Positions 23,984 to 35,300 of a stretch of 64,000 nt of DNA are shown piece after piece. The stretch covers positions 1-64,000 of IMG/VR virus record IMGVR_UViG_3300008954_000015. One strand, given 5' to 3'. The DNA comes from a virus. Position numbers and translations under genes: made by a program. Numbering within the stretch: the stretch's first letter is position 1; each line of letters opens with the position of its first letter. The notes beneath the pieces were generated by a model, which was not told the DNA's origin, made no database searches, and saw nothing but the letters and a program-made list of their open reading frames with translations.

Positions 23984-24669
23984 ATTTAAAAGAAAAAAGA
24001 ATGTATAATCTTTTGGCCCCTCAGAATTTAAGAAAATACAACGAACTTGAAAATAGCGCAAACAACAAGGATCCTATCCGGCTTTGGGATGAACTGTTAG
24101 AGTTAAATCGCTTAGAGTCTCTAGATGTAATCCCAAAAGCAGGAAAAGAGATATATGCCTTTATAATACATACGAGAGAGGTGTCAATAAGGAATTCTGG
24201 TGTTGCGAACAAGGACCTGGCATCGATAGATCCTGCTTTTGGGTATTATGGCAAAGATGATCCGAATGGTACGACGAAAAAGTGGATCAAAGCTCATGGT
24301 TATGTAGATTTTTATTCTTCTTGTTTGCCTTTTCCTGAAGAAAGTTTAATAGGAAAGCAGGACCTTATAGAACTCCATAAAGGAAAAAGTGGATCAGCAT
24401 GGTATCCAGAGTTGCTACTTGATGCATGGTCTATTGAGAGGATTTCTAGGTTTCCATACTTTCTTGTTCCAGTCAAAAATACTGGTTCTGGCAAGCCGCA
24501 AGATCTGCCCACTGTTGGAACAATGGCTGTGGTTAAGTTTCTTGATAGTGATAATTTTTCGTATGGCGTCTTTCTTAGGTCTGCACCTGTCGAGGCCACA
24601 ATAGACAAAAAGAGTAAACAGACTGCAGTTAATTATACGCAGCCAGTGCCTCTTGTGATGACCGCATAG
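23980..24669 (+). CDS. Probable baseplate protein with an OB-fold-like C terminus
   Basis: A 229-residue protein. The start is GTG at 23980, overlapping the previous stop as GTGA. The C-terminal part has the pattern LPTVGTMAVVKFLDSDNF followed by YGVFLRS, reminiscent of the OB-fold region of T4 gp5 and VgrG proteins, where a proline-glycine-valine strand pair is followed by an acidic turn. The N-terminal part is mixed helical. It precedes the spike-like protein and the giant virion gene, so it is best read as a baseplate hub or spike-associated component. Alternative: an unrelated tail protein of similar fold. Confidence 0.55.
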   Translation: MNLKEKRMYNLLAPQNLRKYNELENSANNKDPIRLWDELLELNRLESLDVIPKAGKEIYAFIIHTREVSIRNSGVANKDLASIDPAFGYYGKDDPNGTTKKWIKAHGYVDFYSSCLPFPEESLIGKQDLIELHKGKSGSAWYPELLLDAWSIERISRFPYFLVPVKNTGSGKPQDLPTVGTMAVVKFLDSDNFSYGVFLRSAPVEATIDKKSKQTAVNYTQPVPLVMTA

Positions 24670-24676
24670 GAAAAAG

Positions 24677-26281
24677 ATGACAGACCCAAACCAAAAACTT
24701 AAAGTTTTAAAACACTCATATCAACATAAAGGAGAGAAGCGTTACCGTATCAGTATAGTTGATACTAAGACCGGAGAAAAATTTGACGATCTTTCTCTAG
24801 ATTTGAATGAGTCGGGTTACAACAACTTTGTTAACAATGGCGGCGAACAGGCCATGTGTGTTGCTTGTGATTATGTTTCTGGTCTTAAGAAAAACAAGGG
24901 CACTTCACCAGAAGAGTTATCAAGTCTCAAGGAAGACTGGCTTGAGCATGCCGAAACTTTAGCAGATGATATGGGTCTCGAAGAAAACGACCCAAGGAGG
25001 CAATTGATAGAATCTGCTGACGAGATTTCTCCACTTCCCCTGTCAGAATCGACTAAAAATCTAAAAAGCGAACTAGACCAAAAGGTCGAAGATTTAGACG
25101 GAGATGGAATTCCAGACGACCAAGACAGAATCGACGATCGAGATTCCGACGCCCCGGGTCAACTAGAGTTTAAAAATGCTGGCAAGTATATTGATTGGCC
25201 AGAGGGTGTGACAAAGACAGGCGCCGGCGGCCAAGAGATGGATGAGTCCTCTTTTCTTCCAAAATTTCTTGATAGAAAGGGATCCGACACTCTGTATGTC
25301 GGAAAAAACAATACTCACATAGTCCTTGGCCGCGACCGCACCGGCATATCTGATAAATCGGACAAGACCAAAACGGGAGAACCAAAAGGTTTAGGTTCCG
25401 GGTACGGCGAAGATCAGGCCGCCGGCGCAATTGATATCGTTGTTGGTCGTGGTGCTCCATATCCTTTAGGGTCTATGGAGCTGGGTCCTCTTTTCATGAC
25501 CGATTGGTCCAAAAAAACCTCCCTGGCTAGAAAAAAATTAACTGAAGGAAACAATCACCCTGGATATATGATGGACGCAGCCAGAATCTATATATCACAA
25601 AAAACAGATGTAGATTTTAATTTTGGTATAAACGACTCAGTGTCTGGATTAACCTCGCCTGTTCTGGCGAATATTAAGTCCATGGACGAAATCAAAACAC
25701 TTAAGATGTTAAACGACAAGGACGGCGCCGCAAAAAGCACACTGTCCAAGGCGAAGGTTAAACCAAATTCAGCCATCGCAATGAAGGCTGATCAAATAAG
25801 GCTAATAGCGAGAGAGGAAATTAAATTAGTCACCTCCGGACCCGAGGAGGAGTTTAATTCAGTGGGCGGAAAACTAAACTCAATCAAGGGTATTCACTTG
25901 GTTGCTGGGAACGGAGAAGATGCATTCGGCAAGGACAATTTCCAAGAACCCATACCAAAAGGAAAAAGATTGCTGTCTGCTATGGATGCTTTAGTGGGCC
26001 TCTTGCATGATTTAGCCGCGATATTGGAGGCCATATTGATGTCGCAGATGGAATTTAATGCTTTTGTTATGACTCACTTCCACCTGTCTCCGTTGTTTGG
26101 TGTCCCAACTACTCCATCACCTTTATTACCCTTTGCGGGAATGAAAACTATGATTGATCATTTGGTTCGCGGCTATTTAGGAATAATAATGTTAAGAGTA
26201 AATCTAGGAGGCTTTGATTTAAATTATTTAAAGCCCAGCTCCAAGCAGTATATTTTGAGTAGATATAATACGACAAATTAA
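24677..26281 (+). CDS. Baseplate spike-like protein with calcium-binding Asp repeat
   Basis: A 534-residue protein. Residues 138-157 read DLDGDGIPDDQDRIDDRDSD, the Asp-x-Asp-Gly-x-Ile-Pro-Asp pattern of thrombospondin-type-3/EF-like calcium sites. Around residues 368-387 is IAMKADQIRLIAREEIKLVT, a strand repeat seen in the beta-helix region of VgrG/gp5-type spikes (residues I-x-A-x-x-I-x-L). The C-terminal region is hydrophobic and helical (LLSAMDALVGLLHDLAAILEAILM), unusual for a soluble spike and maybe a trimerisation or docking segment. Placed directly upstream of the giant gene and the gp25/gp6 pair, a role in the baseplate centre is likely. Confidence 0.65.
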   Translation: MTDPNQKLKVLKHSYQHKGEKRYRISIVDTKTGEKFDDLSLDLNESGYNNFVNNGGEQAMCVACDYVSGLKKNKGTSPEELSSLKEDWLEHAETLADDMGLEENDPRRQLIESADEISPLPLSESTKNLKSELDQKVEDLDGDGIPDDQDRIDDRDSDAPGQLEFKNAGKYIDWPEGVTKTGAGGQEMDESSFLPKFLDRKGSDTLYVGKNNTHIVLGRDRTGISDKSDKTKTGEPKGLGSGYGEDQAAGAIDIVVGRGAPYPLGSMELGPLFMTDWSKKTSLARKKLTEGNNHPGYMMDAARIYISQKTDVDFNFGINDSVSGLTSPVLANIKSMDEIKTLKMLNDKDGAAKSTLSKAKVKPNSAIAMKADQIRLIAREEIKLVTSGPEEEFNSVGGKLNSIKGIHLVAGNGEDAFGKDNFQEPIPKGKRLLSAMDALVGLLHDLAAILEAILMSQMEFNAFVMTHFHLSPLFGVPTTPSPLLPFAGMKTMIDHLVRGYLGIIMLRVNLGGFDLNYLKPSSKQYILSRYNTTN

Positions 26282-26311
26282 CTTGATAGCTAGTTAATAG
26301 TAGGTTTTAAG

Positions 26312-29300
26312 ATGGCGATAGTAAAGAAAAGTTTTAGAATAACCAGATCATATGAAGCGGCAGACGGAACACCTTCAGAGGGTGCAATTTCTTTTGGCCC
26401 ACGCACACCCGGCGAACAGGGGAAAGATATATTAGCAGCTAAGATCGCCACAGGGATGGTCAGCCCAAATCCAATATTGCAAACTGGCACACCAGAAAAC
26501 GAAACAGTAGAAGAGGGGGTTTGGTTTGATTGTGAATCATCAACTCCAATTGATTTAGAGACTGGAACCCAGTTCGATAAAAAGTTTGAAATATATTTGA
26601 TGAACTTTCAACTTCAACACCGCGAGGAGATTGTTAGATTTTTGATAAAAGATCTGGTAATTACTTGGCCTGATGATTCGCAAATTTTAGCAGAAGACAT
26701 TATTTTTGATTCTGAGCTTGGGCTTTTGGGTGATGCCACCTTGCACGTTCTTCATGGTTGGCGCTCTCGTCACGATCAGTTTACAAATGAAGCTTTTAAC
26801 CTAGCAAAACCTGAACTAGACATTGAACCCAGAGACCCTGAAGCGGAGTTTTCAGATCTTCCGGATCGGTCCACAGGGGCAAGGCAAGCCGGTGAAGCAG
26901 CTCTTATTTATGCTTCCGGAAGACTGACAAGTCAAAACCCCTTGAATGATCGCCTAGACACGGGTCCGGCATCATTTAATTATAAGATGATAGAGCCTCA
27001 TCCAGAGGGATACAAGAGTCCCCTTTCAGAGGCGGTAGCTATAACTCTCGAGCGTTCACCGCCCGTGATGCCTAATGATGATTCATTGTCTGAAGAGGAG
27101 AGAAGAAATCTTGTTATATCAGCAACAGAACCGGACCCATTCATAGATCCAGATCCGTTTGTTTTGACAAAAGACTTGCATGGATTTTTCTATAAAACGC
27201 AATATGATTTTGACAATCCTCCGATTTTTGCCACACCAGAAGACGAAGCTGCAGCCATAAGAAGGCTAGAAGAAAGGGCCTTAAAAGAGGTGCTAGATCA
27301 CTTTTCAAAACCACACATTTGGTTTGCAAATCCAGAAAATAATTTTTTTAAAGATGTGTGGGACCTACATTTTACTTCTAATCGCCCACGCCACTCTGGA
27401 AAGCACACAGAGCTAACTAATTGGTGCTTGGGGTATGGGGAGATTAATGCAACTCTCGTTAAGCCAGATAGCTATCAGAACTATAGAACAATTGAAAACA
27501 CCGCAGCAAAACCATTAATAGAGTTTGTAGATTTTAGGACACCAACAAGCCGCCCGGGCGATGTATATCGTGCTTATTTTGAAATATACAAGCCAAAGTT
27601 AGATACCATAGAGATGGGTTTGGTTATATCACCAGAGGGAGATACAACATTCAAGTCTGCCGCGCTAAAAGTGAGAGAAGAGACTCAGAAATTCCAAGAG
27701 TCCGCAGCGACATGTGCAATTGATACCGAGGAAGCCATCGCCCGGATTGCTGAGCATCGTTCATATGCTGCGAAAAGAAAAAAGGAAATCGCTCGCCGCA
27801 TGAGAGAACAGGCAGCCACTGCACAGTATCGCCAAAGAAGGCAAGATTCTGCTCTTTCTTACGGCGGCCGCGAAAAGGCGTCAACTAATTTGAATTTAGG
27901 CCCACTGGGGTCTTACGATTTTTCTACTGATAACCTCACAGGTCAGCCCGGGGACAACGGCTTTCCCCGGAGATACACAACTACTGGTGTGAATTACGAC
28001 CCAAGCTCTAGAACCCTTACAATACCTCAAAATAGATTAAAAAATATTGTAAATGACGCAGCTGCCATGTTGAAAAAATCAGCAAAAGATATGTCTGGCG
28101 TCTTGACGAATCCGAGTATCAATGTCTCACAAGAGGCAACACTTTTAAAGCAGGTCCTGCCTGCGCTTGATAACTTGCTTAAATCATCGAAAGACTATCA
28201 AAAACTAGTAGAAAAAGAAGGATTCTCCTATGATCCCTTAGGAGTGAATGATCCTCCGAACAATAAACCACAACATGGCATTGATTCAAAGTTGGCTAGA
28301 ATCGATTTGCAGATTAAATTTGAACCAGTTTTTAAGAATCAAGCAGAAGCTGAGCAAGGTATGGGTGACGCTTATCAGCAAGAGCTTGGCCTAAAGATTA
28401 AGAGCATCCGCGCTACGACATCGGGTAAGAGCACAATATTGACACCACTTAATCCACCTCTTACAAAAAAGTTTAATATTAGTCCGCTCAACCGCCCCAG
28501 GACAATGAATTACTTTGCTCAAGTCGGTGAGCTGGCCAAAGGAGGCGGAGGGATCCCATTGTTGGGCGGCTCGGGCTGTGGTCTTTTAGCGCCCTCCGGT
28601 CGAGAGATAGTTTTTAAGTTTACTTCTCCAAAGTTACAAGAAATCGGAACTGGCGATGAGGAAGCATCGGCTAGCTTTCTTGAAGATTCGTGGAATTCTG
28701 CAAGAAGTGGAGTTCAAGAATGGTGGAACACGTCTCAGAAAAACTTGAATAGCAATAATTTTGGCATGACACCAGATTATAATATTGCAGATATTATGCC
28801 AAGTTTTGGAGACTTGTGTGAGTTTGAGGACCTATGGGATCAGTTTGTCAGCAAGTTTAGCCTTTTGGATTTAATTTGTGATTATGTAAGATGTATGAAG
28901 CTACCAAACGTTAACATAAGTTTGGACATTGACTTCAGATTGCCTCCAATTCCAAAACTTCCAACAATTGATTTTATGAATTTCCTCAGGCTATTGTTGA
29001 CAGAAATGTTAATCGAGATGCTGAAAAGAATGTTGTGCTCAATCATAAGTGCGATATTAGACGCCTTGAAGATGGATCCCTGTCCAGGAGAACTAGAAGA
29101 AGATTTGTTTGGAAACTTAGACTTTGATAGCTTGGTCCAAGGCGCAGGCGAAAATCCAATTGAGGGCCTTAACGATTTGCCAACGAACGCCCGCATCGGT
29201 GTGAAGGCCCTTTCCGAGGCGCTAGCTGACACGGGTCTGCCACCGGATAGGCTAGAGGATGCTAAATCAATTATTGATGATATTTTTAAGATATTGACTC

Positions 29301-32300
29301 CACGGGAGATTTGTAAGCTTCTCAAGGGAGAATCAAGTAAAAGAGTTCTTACAGCTATTAAGAATTTGATAGAGTCTTTGCACGATCCTTTCTTTGCAGA
29401 GCATTTCAGTGTAGAAGAGAATATAATATACTTTTTTGAAAGCGTTGGAGTCTTCATAAGCCCGGATCTTTGCGAAGAGTTGGAAAAGGTTGACACGGTC
29501 TTGGGAGAAATCACGTGCTCAGAGATGAACGATGCGATTTCAACTTTAAGGAGAAATCTTGAAAACAGAGGAAAGTTAGCGGAAGACGAGATTCAAAAAT
29601 TATTAGATATTGCACAAGATAATTTGGATAAGCGCGCAGCTGCCTTGGGTGCTCTTATGAGTGGCGACAGTCTTGCATCTGTGGTTCCAGATCTGTTCAA
29701 CCCCGGCAGTGATGACGCCTTATTATCGGCCCTGCCGGATTCATTCAAAAACACTTTAGAGACTGCCTCAAAGGCTATTTTTGAAACAGCAAAGATGGCA
29801 TATATAAATGACTTGGCAAAGTTTACACCAGCTTTATACAACAATAAGCAATATTTGCCACAACCGGGTGACCCAGACTATAATGCACATGGCAGAATGG
29901 AGCTCGAGAAAACAACAGAGATACTGCGAATCTTTGAACAGCAACTGGGCGGATTATCGTTGGACGACGAAAGAAGACATACGGTTCCGAAGCATGTCCA
30001 TGGCACGGCTTCGGGAGGTTGGGATGGATTCAGGTATAATAATTATATTTCCAGTGGCGACGGTTCAATTGCTATAAATCTCGAAAAATTTGAAATAAAC
30101 TACGCGCTTCATGAAGCTGAAAATATAAACAATTTGCCTGTGATTAATTTGTTTACGATGAGAGAATCCTTGTACGTTGATTTTGTTGTTGACTATTACG
30201 ATCCAAAAGACGGAAAAGTTTATATAGAAGACAATGAACAGTCACCTAGAATTCCTTTTTATAGGAGGCAGGAAATTCTTAAGCCTGTTGATCCGGAGAA
30301 TCCAAATGGTGGGAAGATTAAAGTTTTAAGCTTGGTGAGGGCAAACAAATTCGAAAAGAATACGTCTCAACTTTGGCTAAAGAATTTCGCTGCCGACCTA
30401 TCTCGAGCCGTTCGTGAGCCGCTATATGGCCCGCAGATGAACCCAGGTTCGGTTTATCATTATGGCCCGAAGAATCCAAAATCAATAATCAACAACTATC
30501 GCGATTTGGCTTATTATTGTTATAAGTTTTACAGAAAAGCCACAGATGGGGGCAAAAAACACAAAGACGAAAACGAATCTCGACGCGGCCATAGTGATGA
30601 CGAAGCCTTGTGGAAAGGTGAACACCCGGTAGACCCAGAGAGTAACGACCATGCTCACATGTCCATCTTAAGGCTTTCCTTAATAGAAGACATAGGGAAA
30701 AGATTAGAGGCCCTATCTGGTAAAATAAGCGATGTGATGCAACAGGGTACACTGAGAGTCACAAACAATACGGAACTCCTGCCAGAGATAAAGCCATATT
30801 TTGATAAAATTACAGAAACCATCAAGAACAGAAGAACGCAAGACGTAGAAGAGAACCTTAGGGATGGTATTTTTGGAGAGCCGCAATTAACCCCGGAGCT
30901 TGAAGAGATACCAGTTGGGATTGAAGCTGTTGATGCTAGTTTGGATGACCAAGGCCGCCCACTGGTTTCGTTGGTTTTTGAGCCTTCGACATATATAAGA
31001 ACTTTTGATGGCCGCGAGAGATACAAGAGATTTGCCTTGGATAATCCGCCATCGATTGAGTTTATTGAAAACCCCTGGTCTCTGTCTTCGGATACTTATT
31101 CCTATACCGTAAACATCAATGACCCTTATTTGATAAAAAAGAAGATAGAGTTTGAAGAATGTTTGATAGTGCCGGACGAATTAAAGGTTTTTGTACCCAA
31201 CAATGATAGCAAGTTTATTAGAAGAGATTCTTATGCTAAGCTGTTTCTCAAAGATTATCAAACGGTTCTAGATAGATACAAGATACGCATTGACAGAAAC
31301 ATGAACCAAAAGCTTTTAGCAGATGACTCAAAAATAAAAAATGAACTAATAAAGGAATCAATCTATAGATCAACACTTGAATCGATGTTTGAATTTGTCT
31401 TGTTTCGACTGTCAAACTCCAATCTTTTTGATGAAAGTTATGTGAACCTTTTAGAAAAAAGAATCACAGGCACGAAATATTATGATCCAAGGACAGATTG
31501 CATACAGAATCCAACCGGTCTATCGGAAGGCAATATATTAAAATTTGGAGACCTTATTAGTGATATGATCACAGAGGTACAAAATGAGTACGCCAAACCA
31601 GAGAATTATCCGCAAAATATGGACTTCTCTCAACCTGGACCAGTAGAGAAGGCGTTCCAAAATGTTATTGTTCGTGCAATAATAAAGATTTTTCATATTG
31701 AGTTTATGCTTCGCGGAGCACTGACAAACTCTACATACTCTCCGTCTTACTACAAAGACAACAGGCTTTTGGACAAATATTTTGAAGAATTTGTTTTGTC
31801 ACAGCTAGCAAACAAGAGGGCTTTTGGCGGCGCGACATCTAATGCGGAAGAGACAATGAATGAGTTTTATAAGGTCTTGATTAGAGTTTCTGGGGTTAGC
31901 CAAACAAGCTATAGTGAATCAAATAGAAAATTAGCACTAAGATCACTAATACAGAAAGAAAAAGAAAAGATTCCAAACTTGTCGAACCATCTTTATCAAA
32001 CTTCTACCACAAAAGATTATGTAGAAACTTTTGTAAAGCAGTTGCCAATTTTGGATGTAAAATCTTATATTCAATATACCGAACCACATCATGGCGGCGT
32101 CAACGACGCACTAAACATAAAGATGTATCAGAGGGGAAATTCGGACGCTGATATTTTTTTCATACAAGATATACCGCAAGATATGACAATCAATGGCGGC
32201 TTTTATTTGGAACATTATCTTCGATTAAATCAAAAGCCAGGAGCAGCCGAATCCCTAACTAATTTCAGAGTAGAGACCGGAGAAATACTAAGAGAGAAAA

Positions 32301-35300
32301 TCTTTCAAAATTTGAGAGACTTTGCAGAAACTCAGTCATTCGCATCTCCTCCAGACAGCCCGGACGATTTAGAAATAAATGTTGACGAAATGAGGGCAAA
32401 TATTGAACTGCATGCAAATGACGATGAATTCAGAGAAACAGAGGTCATTTCAGGAAGAGAACTTCAAACCCTATTATCAGACTATGTTGAGGCCAAATTG
32501 TTTTCAGATGAGGCCGAGACGGAATTAGAAAGAGAACTGAGAGAGGAATTCACATCTACACTAAATGTCCTCCGCCGCGACGAGTGCGGGATTGTTGATT
32601 TCGATTTTAATTATAGTGAAAGTTCTGAGGATATTCGAAGAAGAAGAAACGATTTAGTTGACCACCCTAGAGTGGTAAGAAGGCTTCCGTCACGACTTAT
32701 AAAGAGAAACAGGACACATTTCAAGATTTCAGATTTTTTGTGGGGCAAGACGGAACCTGATAGGGAATCTTTTGTTAGGGCTTCGGATGGCAATTTAAAT
32801 GAGAAATACATTAAAGATCTTTTTAAGGGGTCGGTCAATTTCGACTCCAGGGCATCAGAAGAGACAAGGTATTATGCTATTCCGATGGACGCTTGTTACC
32901 ATTACGAACGTACCCGCTTTTGGGAACTAAATCACGATGACCCAGAAGTGACGGGTGAAATGTTGGATTTCTATAATCTAAATATGACAAATATTGATTC
33001 TGATGTAAACCCAGAGGAACTAAGAGGGGAAAATTACCATTATACAAACTTTGGCGGACCCCAATATAAGATAGAGGAAATCGACGCTCCACGTGATGCT
33101 TATAAAAAGCTGCAAAGCGAACCCGGTCAGCCTTTGGTGGCAGACGGTCCCGCCCCAGTGATGTTTGGCCCTCTAGACTCAGGAGACAGTGACGATCTTC
33201 CTTCTTCTGGGGTAAAGAGAGGGGTTGTTCACCACCCTCATGTTACTTCGGTTGGGGTTATATATGACACTCTTGATACACCTTATCATCCTTTTGACCC
33301 AGCGGCACCATGGTTTTCGGAGACTAAGCAAGCTTCAGATCAGATTGAGCCGGCTTATTCAAACCATTTTGGGCTTCTGGAAAAAGAAGAGTTTCAATAT
33401 GTGGTTGACATGTTTAAGGAGAATACTACTTGTACAAATACTGATACCCAAGAGGTGGAGTTTGAAGATTGGGATGAGATAGTTATAGACTTGTACGGAG
33501 AGTCGAGTGTCCCATATCATATTCCAGGTGAAAGTTTTCATCTTACTGATGAGCTTCCAATACTGACTTGGCGCGAAGTTGAATATCATGATTTTCTTTT
33601 ACCCTACTGGAACACTACCAACAGCAATACCCGATCTCCAAATTATACAAAAGTAAACTATCTTTCGACAGTTCCGCAAACGATTGGCGAAATGAGTATC
33701 CCTGATACGGAAAAGTTTATAAATCGGTTGTCCGCTTTCGACATATCGAATTTGGGAGTGGGAAATGTCGAATATGAGAACACCGGGCAACAACTTAATC
33801 AATATGGAGCCTACGCTTCGCCTTTTCGTTTCTCTGGGAACACAGGGGGGTGGAAACAAGGTATACCGGAGATTATAGCTACAGAACATATGCCAGTTTT
33901 GGGAAACCTGACAGCGACCGGCCTCGACGTCGACACGGACGGCAACTACACAACGAATAAGATGAAGCCGATTTTAGGCTCCTCGAGAACGATAAGAAGA
34001 AACTCAAATGTTATTTCGGCTCCTGATAGTTGGGCAAAATATGAAGAGGATCCACACATTAACGGCGGACACTATAATCGCGAAATATGGCGACCTCTAT
34101 ATTGGGACGCTATCAGAGTCTCTAGACCATTTGGTCATACGCCTATGAGTTATGAGAGCAAAATAGTAGACAAGGTAACAAGGATTTGGAGAGTCTCTTC
34201 AGACGAGGCGACTCAAAATTACCCCAATACAAATCTAGATCCAGTTTATAAAATAGAATTTAACGAAAGAGTATATGGGCCGAACACTTACTATATTCCA
34301 ATTCGACTTTTGCTTACACAAGTTGTGCGCCGCGGTGGCCCCGGCCACCAATTGGCTCACTATAGAGATCACTCATCTCGTGGAGATACATTTGCAAGAG
34401 TCTTGATACCGGAACTGCTAAAGCCTCATGACTTTCCTAATCCAAGTTTAGATCCCCCTCCTGTGAATGACTTTAGAAAAGATCTTTTGCAGGAAGCCAT
34501 GAATAATATATATAAGGAATATCTAGATATATTAATTACAGTTAGGAACGATTCACGACACAACTTGCATCATCAGGCAAATTTAGGATTCAGTCCCCCT
34601 AATCAGATTCTTGAAGAGGGTGATGCTAATTTTGGAGACAATGAAACATCAGATCAAGCCCGCTGGAACCACAATTCCCAAACCCGTGCATATATTTCGA
34701 ATTTGCCTACTTTTGCAAAATCGGCTTATAATAATGATTTCAACGCAGGATTGACACAGGCAGCCGCAACCAGTAAATCTATAAATTTTCCAGCATTCTT
34801 TTCTGTGTCAAAATTATATAGCAGGGCATGCGAACTAGAGGCAGAAAAACAAATTGGTACGTTTACTTCTGATTCATCAAAAATTGATGAACAGTTTTTA
34901 AATAATCCCGGATTGTTGTTAAAAGATTGGGTAGATTTTAACACCTTAAACATGCCTATTAGGGACTTTACTCCAAAAACACCCATAAGACTTGCCCTAG
35001 ATGGGGTCTCAAAAGATCAGGACTCGCTCTCCATCGGCGGCCGAGTGTATCATAATTGTGGTTTTGGGTTTAGGTTTCCTTTCTTTTCAAAGATAGAATC
35101 AGAAGATATTGATACGTACGATAAGGACCTTCTTGCTTACAATAGGCAATTCAAGAGCGGCATGCCCAAGAATCTAGATCAATTGATTGACGATAGTATA
35201 AAGCCAACTTTTGGTGACGATATGGTAGCGACAATCGACACTATAGTTCGAAAATGGTTTGGAGCAAAGAGGTATGATAGTTTTTGGGGAAAAACATCAA

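Noticed and set aside
26278-26297. Short inverted repeat TTAACT/AGTTAA before the giant gene as a terminator
   Set aside because: Six AT-rich pairs with no following T-run are too weak for an intrinsic terminator.
28882-29514. Long minus-strand open frame of 210 codons inside the giant gene
   Set aside because: It is fully antisense to a continuous coding frame, is Ser/Lys/Ile-rich as expected of a shadow frame, and has no recognisable domain.
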